DNA from: Aptenodytes patagonicus
Taxonomy: Eukaryota > Chordata > Aves > Sphenisciformes > Spheniscidae
Reading direction: 5' to 3'
Length of the DNA: 64,000 nt
Assembly (NCBI RefSeq): GCF_965638725.1
Contig: NC_134957.1
Location: 16,020,101-16,084,100, forward strand
The notes beneath the pieces are model-generated. The model ran no database searches. It was not told the DNA's origin and was given only the letters and a program-made list of their open reading frames with translations. The translations under genes and the position numbers were made by a program. The stretch's first letter is position 1. Every line of letters begins with the position of its first letter. Below are positions 45,701-59,500 of this stretch, piece by piece.

Positions 45701-46583
45701 CTGAAGGGAGGGGAAAAAAAAGAGACGAAAATGATGTTACCATCTCAAACATGCATTCGGATGAGCGCTGGGAGGGGAACACCCTCCCCGCAGGGAGACT
45801 GGGGCTGCACTGGCATGGTTCGGTGCTCTGGTCTCTCCACAGCTTCAGCTGCCCCTGACACCGGGGGCACCCCCTGACCGTCAGTGCCCTGGGGATGCTC
45901 AAGCCCTCCCTGTCGGTGGTGGGCACCTTCGTAGGGATCCCCTGCGCCAGGGCATGTGTCAGCGGGGCTTGCATTTGAGAAGGGGACAAGCAGGGCTGCT
46001 CCCTCCCAAACACGCTGCCGGTGGGACACACGCCACCGTCCGCTCACGGGCACTCTGCCACTGTGAGGGCAGCCCCGCACCACCACCACCCCCGCCAGCT
46101 ACCCACAGCCCACAGGAGCAGGAGCAGGACCAGGTGCTGCCGAAACAATACACATAAAGGATGTGCTACTTTGGCGATGAAATCTCCCACCTAATAGCAG
46201 CGAACAGCTCCATCCTAGTTAAAACCTTTTACAAATGCCGCTTGGCGAAGCCCCCGATACGGCTCATGCAGGGGGCACGTGGGCAGCAAGGGAGGGAGGG
46301 TGGTGAAATGCTGGTGCTGACCCTCCTGGCATGTCAGCAAGAGCCTGGAGCATCTCCTCTGCCGGCTCCACTATGACAGCAGGGAAGGAGGAGGTGGTCA
46401 CCTTTTAAAGTCACCTGTTGGTGGTCAGCAAAACTTGCCAGACCTCATCTGTCAACGCCTGATCTCAGCCTCCTGGCTGCGGGCATGGCTCCCGGTTACC
46501 TCAGGGAGCGTTTTCCCCCATCTGGAGCCCTGAAGGTGAGCACACATGTACCCTCCCCGAGGTGTGGGGGAGCTCCGCACTAC
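45701..46583 (-). other. CD99L2: CD99L2 intron (0.9 kb)
   Basis: GC-rich intron with no other recognisable content. Confidence 0.85.
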
Positions 46584-46679
46584 CTGGCTTCCCCGGTCTG
46601 GGGAAGGGCTTCGGAGTCGGCTTGGCTGGTTTGGTGGTAGTCTCCAGAGGGGTGTCAAAGTAATCAGCCAAATCAAAGC
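46584..46679 (-). CDS. CD99L2: CD99L2 exon, acidic repeat (FDLADYFD) plus linker
   Basis: A 96-nt phase 1-1 exon with acceptor CTGCAACAG and donor CCAG|GTAGTG. It reads GFDLADYFDTPLETTTKPAK, then PTPKPFPRPGKP. The first half is a diverged copy of the FDLADALD unit and the second half is a Pro/Lys/Thr linker. The donor GTAGTG is weaker than those of the other exons. Confidence 0.9.
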
Positions 46680-48140
46680 CTGTTGCAGGAGAGAAGGGAT
46701 CGTTAAAACCCCCATCGTTTGTGGGGACGGTGCGAGGCTTTCGGCACGCATCCCCCGCACCGCAGCTCTGTGGGTGCTGTGCAAGTGACGTTGCACCATT
46801 GCCAGAGGCCACCAGCACCCGAGTCAGCGTGGAGCTGAAAAGGGCGTCCAGCTGCTCTGCTACTCAATCGCAACCGTACTGCAGAGCCTTCAGATCAGCC
46901 TCGCCATCGTTTAACTCTCCCCATCCGAGCTGTGGCTTGCTGCCCACCCCCAGCCCGAGTGACCCCAAAATAATGTGTTTTGGGGGAAGACCTGCTGGTG
47001 TCCTGCGGCATCTCCTGAGGCAGAGGCTGCAGATGAGAAGGTGCTGCAGGGATTGATCCGGTGGCTGGGACCTGCTCTGCTCCCTGCACAGCTGCCCAGG
47101 AGTGACCCTGGGCTGAGAGGAGCATGCATGGGAGATGGGGCCAGGGCACAGGAACCCGCCGCAGGAGGCCCCTGGTGCCATCACTCATCCAAAGAGCACT
47201 CCCTGGGGAAGAAGAAACTTGCTGAGACGAAGCCTTGGCCTCGGCATGCATCCATTTCCCAGGGAGAGTTTATTGGATCAAACTGCCTCTCATTTGGGCT
47301 GCGATCCAAATGACAAAGCCCTGCGCGTGCTTTTGGCACTTGGCTTTTCTTGTTCCTAGCAAAGACCATGGTGGCCAAGGAGCCGGACAGTTGGATTTGC
47401 TTAAATTTGTGCCAAGATCCTCATGCAGGGGCAAGCAGGTTCACTTCTGAGCGCTCCCCCGCTGTTTATTTCAGGCTCCTCTGGCGGGGTTGAGCAACCC
47501 TCAGCTCTTGTGACCGCACTATATTTAAGTAGGTATTTTTGGCCAGAGAAGCTGCTGGCGATGAAACTCGGGTGAATTTAAGGGAGCTTCCTCAACCAGG
47601 GCAGATGTTGTAGAGCCAGCCAGCCAGCACATCTGACAGGTGCAAACAGTCGGAGAGACATTTTTCCCTGGATGGGGAAATGTCACCAGGCTGGGCCTTT
47701 CCGTGAAGGTCAGGGATATCTTGGAGTAAAAAAAGGAAGGAATATATCCTCTGGGATCCCTCCTGGAAGGAAAGCTAGTAGGTGCCACGCAGCCAGAAAC
47801 AAAAGCCCTTGTGTAGCTGAGCAGTGATTTGTGTCTTATCCATTAGGATACTGGAAAGTGTGTGAAATTCAGCCTTGGCCACAAATGCTCCACTGTCACT
47901 CGCCTTCAGCATGGACAGAAATATCAATATTGCATTTACTTCGGCCGTACGGGAGGAGCACACATATGCACACTGGCACCAGCTTTCTTACGGGCAAGCC
48001 AAGGCATCCCAAAGCCTCCGCTAAGGCAGCAGCACCCAGCCGCACACGTGCAGCCCACGGGGGGACTCGCACGGTTCAAACCCCCATGGGAAGCAAACCC
48101 CGCCCTGTGCTTAAATGATATGCACGCAAGGAGGTCTCAC
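46680..48140 (-). other. CD99L2: CD99L2 intron (1.5 kb)
   Basis: GC-rich intron with no other recognisable content. Confidence 0.85.
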
Positions 48141-48179
48141 CTGTCCCACCTGCCGGCTTTCTGGGGCCCTTGGGAGTGG
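48141..48179 (-). CDS. CD99L2: CD99L2 39-nt exon, basic linker
   Basis: A small phase 1-1 exon with acceptor TTTTGTCACAG and donor ACAG|GTGAGA, encoding PTPKGPRKPAGGT across its border. It links the first and second acidic repeats. Its short length makes it a candidate for variable inclusion. Confidence 0.85.
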
Positions 48180-50480
48180 CTGTGACAAAACAGACAGGGA
48201 GGAAAATGTTAGTCATGGGCATCACCGAAAATGTGTCACTTCTGGTTTGAGAATAAATGGCAAAGATTTCACCACGAGCTTTCCAGCTGACCGTCGTTGG
48301 TTTGTACTTGTAACCTCGTAGCCCAGAGCCACGAAATCCCCACGCACACGGCGCGTGGCCACAGGGAGCAGGACTGCCTGTGTGCAAGGGCGAGTGGCTG
48401 CAGCCCCATGCAGGATTGAGCCCAGAGCTCTGCAGGGCACAGCTGTGTCTGGGGCTGAACGCTGCCCCGGTGCAGGCCAGCATCCCGCCAAGTGAAAAGC
48501 AGAGAGCTGTAATAAACTGCTCCGAATTAAGACTCCCGGAGACGGCAAGAAACAGAGCAAGGACAGATACTGTACAGAACAGCGTGGAAAACAAGAGTAT
48601 GCTGCCAATGTTTTGTTGTCCCCTGCCCGGTCGGTTAGTTAAATGACAGATAATTTCCAGTGCTGCATTATGAACGGGAGGTTCCCTGTCAGCTGGAGGA
48701 ATTTTGGTGACACCCCGATGCTCAGATCCCAGCTCCCCTGGCCGCTCCTGGGCTAAAACAAGCTACAGTCAGCCTTCAGGGGGGGTTATTTTTTTCACCC
48801 CCTGTAAACCACTATCTATTAATAGTGGCTAGCATTACCAAGTATATGAATAAATTATGAGCAAGAGTTGTGGCTGCTCTATTCCCATTAATTTCCATTT
48901 GCGCTTCTGAATACCGGAGTGCTTCTGCTGGGCTTCATTTCCAGTGTGCCAGTACGGTTTGATGTGACCCGACTCCAGACCCTTTGTTTGCTTTTATTCC
49001 GGGGCTGATGCGATGAAGTCCAGAGCGGGATGCAGCAGCCAGGGGAGGCTGTGGGGACAGCACTGCCTCTTCCCCCCCCCTCGCAGCTGGGACTCCAGCC
49101 TGGGGAAACGCTGCTTTCCCTCTGCATGAGATGGCCATTAGGCGTTTCTAACCAGGTGTCTCCACATACTGTATTAAAGGGCTTGCAAAATCCTAGATGA
49201 GATCCCTGAGACCCATGACCAAGTCTGATACCACATAGTCTATCCTATCCCCCTCCTGCTGAACCCGGCACGCTGCAGGAGAGATGCACGGAGCATCCTG
49301 ACTCTTTATTCCACATAAACTCCAACGTAACACAGACCAAGTGTCTGTGTGTTGTTAGAATATAAAGTAAGAGATTTTGAAGCCTGTTACAGCTTTCACT
49401 TATACTTGTAGGTGTATTTTGTGTGATCACAGGGGCCGGCATCGCTCGCAGAGCGCTCCCTGCTACCGCCCAGCCGGGCGCTGCATCTGGGGACGGTCAC
49501 CAGGAACCACATGGGAAGGGATGGGCAGCGAGGGGTCCTGGGCGCTGGCATGTGCAACTCCGCTGCTGCGCCTCCATGGCCGAACAGTGAAGGGGAGCTG
49601 CCAACGTGTCCAGGTGCAGACCTGGCTTGGGCTCAGCCCTCGGCGCTGGGTGGAGGCGTGCGACGTGCCCCTGGAAGGGAGACGAGTCTCCTCCCATCAG
49701 CTACTGTGCTGGTGGTTAGGTTATCTCTTTTGAGTGTAAAATGAGAGCTGCTCCACTGAATTTCCTCCACCCAGGGTGGTGCAAACCCCTCACCAGCCCC
49801 CTGACCTTGCCGCTGTTTCTGCCAGGCCTGAGGCTGAGCTCTGCCAGGCACCGCTGTCCCCTCAGTGACACAGCCCAGCCCCAGCTTACATAAAACTTAT
49901 AGAGTTCAAAGCCAAATATTAAATATCAGCATGCCAGCAGCAAGGCACCCCTTTCAGAAATGAGTTTCTTTTAACTGACGGGTTACACTTGAAATTAAGC
50001 GAAGCAAAGCAACAACCCAACATGCCGTTTGCTTTCCTCAAGCACCGTGTTGCAGAGGGACCAGGGAAGGACCCGGCGCTGCCCCTGCCCGGCTGGGCTC
50101 AGCAGGTTGCCCTCACCGGCAGTTAATGCATTATCTTCCAGGCAAACAGGGGCATGTTTGATGGTAGGTGTTACTAACGCAGGCAAGGAAGCCAAAAAGA
50201 TGTGGTCAGTGCTGTCGCTACATCAAAGCACTGGTGTGCCTCTGCGGTTTGCTCACGGGAATCAGAAAGCGAAGGGCACAAGGTCAGCAACCAGCTTCTC
50301 CAGGACTATCTCCAGTCCCACCTGTTGGCAAGCCTGGACACTGCATCTCCCCGGGCAGACGATGAGGTAGCCCATATCCTCCACCACCCTCCCACCGGCA
50401 TCAGATCCCAAAGAACAAATTGCATCTATTGACATCTATTTGTTTTCTCCTCTTTAAAAGAATAAATAAATGTGACTTAC
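48180..50480 (-). other. CD99L2: CD99L2 intron (2.3 kb)
   Basis: Intron with no other recognisable content. Confidence 0.85.
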
Positions 50481-50546
50481 GTCGCTTGGTGCTGAGGTCA
50501 TACAGGGCATCTTCTAGGCTGAAGTCATCTGGGTTGTCGCCATGAC
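50481..50546 (-). CDS. CD99L2: CD99L2 exon, first acidic repeat after the signal-peptide exon
   Basis: A 66-nt phase 1-1 exon with acceptor TTTGTCTCCAG and donor CGAC|GTAAGT. It reads GHGDNPDDFSLEDALYDLST then KR, matching the GDFDDFNLEDAV segment at the mature N-terminus of CD99L2. The preceding exon (start codon and signal peptide) is not in the visible sequence. Confidence 0.92.
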
Positions 50547-53500
50547 CTGGAGACAAAGAATCAGCACTGGTTGTACTCGCTCCGCACAAAGTAAACTGCC
50601 TTTAAATACAGTGCGGCTAGACTCGTTTGCTCAAATTGCTTTAGTTTTTAGAGGGCTTTCTGCTTTTTTCTGAACCTGACCCATCATCAGTGATGAGGAA
50701 GACATCAGCTTTCTCCAAATGCTGTGACTGTTAAATTGCAGAGCAGTCATCTCTGGATTTTCCACTTGTCTGCCCTAATGGATGCTATGCTTAAATTTGT
50801 CAAGGGGAGCCTACCAATTCATCTCTTGAGCTGCCACTCATCTGTGGCTGTGCTCACGATTACACGTTTGCTAAACACCATGAAAACATTGGGACAGCGC
50901 AGACAAATTCGGTGAAAAACAAAAAAGCCCTATGCACCTCTTCTTCACAAGCGCCTTCCAACATCAAAGGCTTCGTATGAAAATGCTGCTGCTGGCTGCC
51001 AAGCACAACTTAGCATTTCAGAGACCGCCTGCACCATTCTGCCTTGGTAATGCAAACCAGGACCAAACCCCCATCCCAGGGATACCCCTGACAGGCACAG
51101 GCAGATTTTTTTGTTAGAGATGCCTCACCACAACTCCAGCCACTTTATAATATCCCGGGGATAACTCGGCGCTATGCCATGTTCTTCTGTGATAGGGCCA
51201 GCTAATCCTTCCTTTCTCCATCTTTTTTTGCATTGCGTTAATTACTGTTGACTTACCCTAGTTCTGAATGTATTTGTCTTGATAAATTCATGCTTTTACA
51301 TCTCAGAGCATGCTGAGTAATTAATATCCTTTGGGTTTGCTAAGTACTGCAGCACTGCAAGAGAACATTAAAATGGCTTTCCTCTTATTCCTACTGCTAA
51401 ATGGATTTAGCTATTGCCACCTGAGCTCCAGCGTGCTTCATGAATAAATTTAAAGCTTTACTGACAAGGACAATAACAATGGGAAGGCACCAGTCCATCA
51501 GAAAGCAGGTATCAGCATTTCGGTGAAAAACTTCTACCGAGAGTGGTCTCTAAGTACTGCAACACCTCCAGCTCCGGTTTCACTTACTCACACATCACAT
51601 CTCATTTCGTTTGCCGTCTATTTAAATGTACACTCAGCAAACCTGAGGGTGATTTAAATGCAGGGTCTACGGCTGGAAAGTTGCTATGGGCTTCTCTCCC
51701 CTGGCAAAGCGCTCAGCGTTAAGCTACGGCTGGGGGTGTGTGTGTAAGTAATACACATCCCAGCTCACGGCTGCGTTTCTCATTGAGATGAAGGATGCCA
51801 ACGCTTCTCCTGTGAGCCCAGAGGAACGGCCGGCAGTGGGCGATGCCCCATTGCAGGTGGAGCCCAGTTACCACCGTGTGAAATCCGCGGAGCGAGGCAT
51901 GCGGACGAGCCCCTTGCTCAGCACAGCAGCGTGGCAGGGCTGCGCTTGGCACCTTCAGCCTCCCTGCACACCCCTCCACTCCCTTCCCAAAATATTTGCC
52001 TCTTGGGCCTTATTGCTGGCAAAATACTGGCACTGTGAGACAGGTGATGCTCTCATGCTCTGACAGCCCAGATGAAGCTGCAGGGTTATCAAGTGGTCTG
52101 TCAGTGCAAAGGAGCTAAGTAAGGACCATGCAAGACCATCCACAGCGCCGAAAAAACACCTGCCCAGCTCTAGCACTTGCACAGGTGCTGCCGAACCACC
52201 AGCATGTCCCTGCTGGGACCCCACAAGCTCATTACTGCTGTGGCCGACTGTCCCAAGCTTGCTACTCCAGCAATTTCATGCAGCATGGCTTTCCCAGCAT
52301 GGCTTTTTCCCCAGCCTGTACTGGATTTTTCAGGAACCGTTGGGGCTCCTTCATTCTTGTCTTTCTATTTTAAACTGTGTTTAAAAAAAGGTGGAAGGGG
52401 AAAACCGCGGCGCGTCTCTGGCGGGATGAGAAGTGCTACAAACCCGGCCGGGGGAAACGCGTCATTGCCATGTTTCATTTCGGTTCCCCGTCTCTGTGTC
52501 GGGCAAGGCGAGCGGGCAGGAGGGATATGGTGGCAGCACCAAGACTCGCATTGGTATGCTAGGAGCCGCCCCTTCCCTCTCCCCCCGCTCCCTCTGCTCT
52601 CTGTGATTAAGTAAATGTTAAGGGCGCTGATTTGCTGCACGCCGAGCCCTGCTGTTAGCGCATCCTCCCCGTGCTTCACCTTGACACAGGAGCCCAAATA
52701 CGGAGTGAGGGGGGAGCGGGCAGCCCTGGGGGTGCGTGCAGCTGACCCGCTCTTCTGCTGAAGGGCTACAGGGTTCCTGGGCCTGCACGGAGATGCCCCC
52801 CCTGGCGGGGCCACGGGCCCTGCAGGGAATGAGAGTGCCCCAAAAAACGGACTCCCCCCCGCCTGGCTTTGGGGGGCTCACTGGACCTGCCAGCCACTTA
52901 CACCTCCCCACATTTGGTGACAGCTCCCCTTGGCATCTCTCACCACAGGACGAGGGGAGGGTGCCACTTCCAAAATCAGCCTCCAAAGAGCCAGCTGGCA
53001 CACCAGCGGGTCCGGGGGAGGGTGAAAGGTGCTCAGGGCCCTCCATCCTCACGGGGCTGATATAAAACAGCAACCGCTAACGTGTCCTGGGCTGCAGCCA
53101 TCCTGGGGGAATACCCCCCACCAGGGAGAGGCGTGCACGCAGCCCGTGTGAAGGTTAGGAAAAGTGGTGAAGCACTGAATCACCTGGTAAAACCTTCTGT
53201 AGGGGCTGCGGCGCTTGGCACAGCCCATTTCCCAGGGCTTTCCCACTGCTGCCCACAGCAAACCGAGATCCTTCTCCAGGGCAATTTAAACCCAGGAATC
53301 CCCTAGGCATTGGCAAGGACTAATAACAGATTGCCAGTTAACTGAAGCTGACAACATCTTTATTTCATGCAAAGGGTGTTATAGAGACGTATTACACCTT
53401 TTATGGATCAATAACCGAGCAGTGCCGTCAAAGGCACGCAAACTTGCCTGCTCACTCCGACAGATAAGAGCTGAACGCTCTTCTCCTCATTCTTTTATTC

Positions 53501-56500
53501 AGTCACTAAGCGGTAACAAACCCGGCACTTCACAGCCAGACGCTTAGAACCCAACCAGCACTCGGTATGCGTGTTTGCCTTGCAAACACAGTTTTTCGGG
53601 AGGCAGTGATGCTGCTCCCTGCACTGTCTCATGCAAATCCCTTTGCTCCTGGGGCCCTGGTCCCGCTTCGCTGTCGGTGGAGCAGTGGGTCTCCCGGGCT
53701 CCCAAAGCCCATTCTCTGATGGGAACCCAAGCACAGCACAGAGTATCTTTACATTAAGGGTTTATACTCTCTGGGAGAAGCTGGGGCACGTTCCTATGTA
53801 CCATAGCTCACAAGCAGCACGCTGCTGAGGTCTTTGTCTGTAATGCATGCTCAGCAGTCGAGGTCCTGCACACCCTGACGTTTCACTTCCCCTGTAGGAT
53901 GTACCCACGCTGCCTGCAACCTGTTACAGGACTGTAAAACCACTGATACACAAAATCATCCTCTGCTGGTTGCTCGGTGTCAGGGAGCAGTACGGGATCT
54001 TCGCCAGGGTTGATGACCAGACTAGTTTTGGGTTTTTTTTCCCCACCCTTGCACTGGGTCCTTGGCAGGACTCTTGTCCCTGGCTGCTGGGAGCAAATGC
54101 ACATCCCCAGGGGCAGCTGGGAGGCAAAGCCAGCCCTGTGCGCCAGCCGGCCGAGGAGCGGTTGTGTACCGGCGCTGCATGGCGCTGGAGAATCCGTGGG
54201 ACTGCAGGTCTATGGCAGGGGGGGAAAACAGGCAAACAAGACACGTTTTCCATATTTTTCTTTAATATGACAATAAAAAGAAACCGAGCTGGGACATCTT
54301 GTGGTCCCTCAACACCAGAACGGGGAGGTGGGGGGACCCCAAGGCTGCAGCTGCGCTGGATGGAGGCTGTAAAACAGAAGTGAGAGTTATGGCCAAGCCA
54401 GTGCTGCAGGTTCCCTGCCTCTCGCTGAGGACCCTCGCCTTGCCAGGAGTATTTTTAATCAGAGCTAGCTGCTCTTTGAAGGTAGAAGGGTTTCGTGCCT
54501 TAATGTATTCTCTCCTCATTATTTTCTGTAGCAGGCAGCTCAAACGCACAATTGTACTCGTCAGCTTTTTAGTTTTTACAATTATATATATATTCTAATT
54601 AAGCCCCACTGTTTGACAAAGCTTGAATTACAGTATCATAATTCACACCCAGTATTTGCTAGGCCGTCTGCAGCACTCGGAGTTAAGGTGTATTCCATTT
54701 TTAGCGCCAGCCCACGGATCTCTTTGTGCAATATATCTGTGTTTAGCTTCCCTGGGAATTGAGAGCCCGCGACGGTACGAGATTGACAGCCCGGGAGATT
54801 ACGGGAGAATGCAAAGCAGGTACAAGGGCAGCGGAAAGTAATTCAAACTGCCTGACTTGTATGCATCTACCTTAGGAGCGATGCGGCGGGCAGCAGGTGG
54901 GAGAGCAGGAGGAAAGCACGTGCCAAGGTAACCGAAAGCACCAGGGTCTCCCCAGCAACCAATCTCGAGCCTTTTTGGCTGAGTTACGGTGTCGGCACAT
55001 GCAGGTGGTTCCCTGTGCAGGGCACTCACAGCTGCGCTGGCACCTCTGGGGCAGGGTGCTGGGGATGGAGGGTTTTTGGGTGCAGGGCCGTATTGTGCTG
55101 CTGGTGCTGGACTGGATCCTCGCAGCGGTGTTTCCTGCTGTCTCAGCAAAGATACGGGCCCAAAGGTCTGCAGGGAGCAAATGGCTGCTGCAACCTCTGC
55201 AGCAGCTGGGGTGCCTCTGGCAGCAGCGAGGGTCCCCAGGGACCTCTCCTGGAGCAGGCAATGGCACGCTGCCACCAGCCAGAGCAGTGATCCTGGTCAG
55301 CACAGACCAGAGCTTCAGGCTCGCCAATGCTCTCCACCACCACTGCCTGGGCGCTGGCCCCAGCCACCTGCCAAACACGTGGGAAATTTACTTGCAAGTG
55401 CCAAGTTGCTTGCAAATCTTGAGTTCTTGCTGACTACTAAGACCAAAGCACAGTTCTGTGCGTGTACGGAGAGCAGAGCTCCTCAGAGCTGGGATGTTAC
55501 AGAGCAGCGCTGGTGGGCCAGGCTGGTAAGGACAGCTTCATTGCAGCTGCACTTGTCTCCAGAGACGTGCCCAGGCTGCCTCCTGAACACAGACCTCCTC
55601 CTGAAGTTAGTTCTGCCTTGAAAAGCAGACTCCGAACTTCCGCCAGCTCCTCGGCCGCTGTGAGGGAAGACAGACTGCCCAGGGACATGCCCCTACACAA
55701 ACATCCCTGTTGGCAGCCCGTCGGGATGAGGGGAGACAGGGCTCTGCCGGGAAGCGAAGTACCGGAGAAACTCAGCCCCCTGCACACGTCGCAGCAGCAG
55801 GACCGACGGGCTGATGCCAGGGGTACGTCGCCCCAGTCCGGGGCACGGCCAGCTGAGAGCGGTGGGACACAGCTCCCCAGCTGGGATGGCCCCTGCTCCT
55901 CGCAGGGGACAAGGTAGCACTGCCATCCTCGTTCTCCATTCCCAGCAAAACATTTTGATTTCCAGAAGTACTAATCAAAATCACTCTTGATTATGGCAAA
56001 AACAATCTCTGCTGAATTTTTTTTTTTTTAATGCAATTAACAAGGGTATATGGTAATTCCAAGCAATCTTGCTCTTGAGATTAAAGGAAAGCCTGCCAGG
56101 AAGCACATGAATAAAGCTTTAAGATGAGAATTTGCATAATGAAGACTTTCTCTTTGTCGAGGGACTAATGGTGGTTATGTTTGAAACCTATTAACAGAAA
56201 TGCCTAAAAGCCCCGCTAAAGCCAGCACACTGCCGCCATGACCCACGCAGGCTCCGTCACCCCTGCTGGCTCCCCGCCGCGAACCTCAGCTCCACAACAC
56301 CCCCAGTTTTGCCCTCTCCTTGGGCCGCCCGAGCGGCGGGGTGAGCTGGACTGGGCCAGGCATGCCGGATGGGGCAGGACAGGCAGCGCGGCCCCTGCAC
56401 AAGCACTGCTGTCTGCAGCTCAGGGCATCGCACCTCGTTTGGGCTTTTAAGCCACAGGATAATTCTGCATTTCTGTGCGCCGGGGCAGCCAGACGAGAAG

Positions 56501-59500
56501 CAGATGTCTGTTGCAATTTGATTTCAAGGCTTACTAGGAATAATTTAAATTATTCGGTGGCAGCACCCGATGTACTTGGCACCCAGCAAGAGCGATGAGG
56601 TGGCGAGGAAAACTTGACCAGCAAAACCAGCCTGCATCTGGTGGGCTCCAGGCTCCTTCTCAGCAGGCACTGTTAGCACTACGATGTGGGGCCGGGCCAG
56701 AAAGGCCACCGTCCTAGTGAGCAGAAGAAGGCAAGCCCTTGCTGGGAACTGCCCCACCAGGCGCTGAACGCTCGAGGGATGGTGGTGCCCATCTGCTCTG
56801 CGCCATGCCGAGGGCTGCCCAAAGGTCCGAACGCATCTTCTCCCCACCTCGGGCGGAAGGACAGACCTCCAGGTTGCTCCCAAAACACCCGAAGAAGCAG
56901 CGCTGCCCTGCACACCCCACGGTATCCCACAGCCCCGGGCAGCAACCGGCAGCTCAGCCTCCACAGCCGCACCAGGAGCTGGCGGCAGGTCACTCTGCAG
57001 AGACCAGACAAAAAACACATCAGGGAGGAGTTTCTCATCGGCTGCCATCTCGTGCAGCCTTTCTCACTCCTCCACAGCAAGATTTAAAACCCCGGAGGGA
57101 AGCGCCCTCGTGTCCTCTTTCCCAACAGCCTCATCTGGTAACCAGCTCACAGAGAGCCTGCAGTATTTACCAGGTGCGCCTGCACAGAGGCTGCAAGGAA
57201 ACCTCAAAAGCTGCTGGCCTCTTCCTCCTGAATTTTGGCATACGAGAAGAGGGCCTGCTCCAGACCTGTCTGCAGGAGGATGAGCTTTGCCACCAGGCTG
57301 CTCTTCCCCCAGCGCTGTCCTTGGAGCAGTGGCAGCTCCCACCACCAAACCCACCAGCCTCCACTACCACCCAGCCTCCACCATCAAATCCACCAGACTC
57401 CACCGCCAAACCCACCAGCCTCCACCCCCAAACCCACCCAGCCTTCATCACCAAACCTACCAGCCTCCATGACCACCCAGCTGGCTCCTGAAGGGGCAGA
57501 AAACACCCGCAAATCCAGAGGCGTTTCTTCATGCTAAACTCTCGTCCCAACTTTCTCCTTCTCCCCAACGTTTCTCTTTCACCTGCTCTCAGTCTCACTG
57601 ACTCAAACCGGTGGTGATTACTGTATTTGCATGTTTTATTAAAAAAATGAGATGAGAAAGGCTATTAGCGGAGTGGCTCAGTTGCTGCCAGTTGATTTTG
57701 CTTTTCAAACCAGCGCGGGGCTGCCAGCTCGGAGGCTGCAGGAGTGTGGCAAAGGGGTCTTTCTCCACACGCTTGGGGACTGAGACGCAAACGAGCAAAT
57801 TTGCTGTCGGAGGGAAACAAAGTGTTTCCATGCGTTTCACTGCTCTGCCAGTGTCGGCATGTGGCTGTGTTAAAGCTGCGAGTGGGAGGGGGCTGCAAGC
57901 GCCAGCTGGCCCTGAGAGGCCACGGCTCTGCTAGAGACGGCCTAATCCTGGGGGTGACGTACCGAGTGCCCATGGGCAGCCACACAACATCTGTTTTGGG
58001 AGGTGGGAGGGTGCCCAGCCCAGGGCTGCATGCAAGGTTGGAGGGGGGAAGCGAGGGGCCCGTGCCATGCATCGCATCGCATCGGCCACTGCCACGCAAT
58101 GTGACAGAGGTTGCTGTAACAGCAGCGAGGCCATGGAGGAACCCCAGTGCCCGGGGGACTGTCCTGTCCCTGCAGGCTGGCAGGGCACCGGCTGCAGCCC
58201 CGGTGCTTGCGGCACAGCGAAGGGCCCTTGTGTCTCCTTCAACGCGATACCCACCCCACTCTTTGGGGACAACCCCAAGGAGGAGTATGGCAGCACAGCA
58301 CCATAAACTACATCACCCCCAGTGTCAAGCTCGGTGCAGGGACCACCGAGGGTTTGATCTGCTGAATGAAAGTGTCTGGCCCTCGGAAGGCTGCAAACTC
58401 TCAGGCTGGGCTGGAGCCCTCAGCTCTGCGGGAGACCAGCAGCTCCCTGACCCGCTCATGCACCCCAGGCTCCCAAAAGGCACTGGCCAGAGCAGTACCC
58501 CCCACCACGGACAGACGAACACCTCCGGGTGCCGGCAGCAACCCTCAACAGCTCAGAGTGAAAAGCAAAGCCCCGTCAAGGGCAGCGCTACCGGAGCTAG
58601 GAAAGGCTTCACATTGGGATGCCTTGGACCTGCAGACGCTGACTGGGTCTGCCCCATCTCTGGCTCCATGGCATCATCGTCTTTCTGACCCCACGTGAAA
58701 CAAACATTTCACCAGGTCTTCTTCCACCCCAGCATGGTCGGAAAGCAGGCAGCCCATAGCAATACAAGATGCCAATCAAAATGGTTTTCTTCAGTATCGG
58801 CACTCAGAGCTTTCAAGGTTTCCAAGGCTCTCTGACATCTCTGCATGTAGAGCGGGTGACGTTTTCTAAGCAACTTTAATAAGATAATCGTTCTTTGAGG
58901 TTTGTATCAAAGAGGTCTCTGCTGCAGCATTGCCAAAACCTGCTTTCAATTAGTCCCAGACCAATTGCATCGGGAGCAGAAGGCTGGAAAGTGTTCAGCA
59001 CAAGTATTTAAGGTTCCTCCCTTTCTGGGGATTGCCTGAGCCCAGCTGTACCTGTGATGAGAATGGGATGATGCCCAGCTTTCTGTGCCTGGGTTGGGTA
59101 TAGGGACATTGTGGCCAAGGGCTAACAAGGGCCGGGGGAGCTCAGCCTGTCCCAGCTCTCCCAGGAGCTCTGCCGCTGAGCCTAGAAAGCAAATCTCTGA
59201 CCCTCCTTGGGAGTCTGGGAAAATGCACCAGGTAACCCTCAGTAATTCAAAGGTGCATCTGATGGGAAAGGGAGTTGTTTCTTCTTTTCACTCTTTTGCT
59301 GTTTGTTTGGTTTGGTTTTTTTTTAAGGAAGAACAATTTATTATACTTAAAGGGGGAAAGGATGTGGATGGCATCATTTTTTTATTCCCTGACCCCAACC
59401 ACTTTGCAAGTGGCAGAGGAGAACTTAGCACTGACCCTACTGTACAGGTTAGAGAATGGTTTAAGGTGACTTTCTCAGGTCATGGAAGAACCAACAGTGT

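Larger units (their letters stand above)
37861..50546 (-). other. CD99L2: CD99L2 gene span (exons visible in window)
   Basis: Ten exons on the - strand, 5' to 3': 50546-50481, 48179-48141, 46679-46584, 45700-45626, 44564-44472, 42273-42211, 41106-41071, 40957-40838, 38433-38368 and 37925-37861. All have AG/GT borders and all junctions are phase 1. The joined frame has the CD99L2 layout: acidic Asp/Leu-rich repeats with Thr/Pro/Lys-rich linkers, a transmembrane segment, then a short tail. Family knowledge: CD99L2 is a type I O-glycosylated surface protein on endothelium and leukocytes that acts in leukocyte passage across the vessel wall. The signal-peptide exon is not seen. Position next to MTMR1 supports the call. 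Confidence 0.93.

Noticed and set aside
53883..54104. Protein-like segment on the - strand (LVINPGEDPVLLPDTEQP)
   Set aside because: It looks plausible by composition, but I do not recognise a family. No convincing exon borders fit CD99L2 phase, so I treat it as chance.
56739..57491. 250-codon open frame on the + strand
   Set aside because: Its end is a minisatellite and the rest is GC-rich with overlapping frames on both strands. No domain is seen.
57744..58688. 314-codon open frame on the + strand
   Set aside because: It starts at GTG rather than ATG, has mixed composition with no recognisable domain, and lies in GC-rich intron where all frames have few stops. No splice or promoter context supports it.
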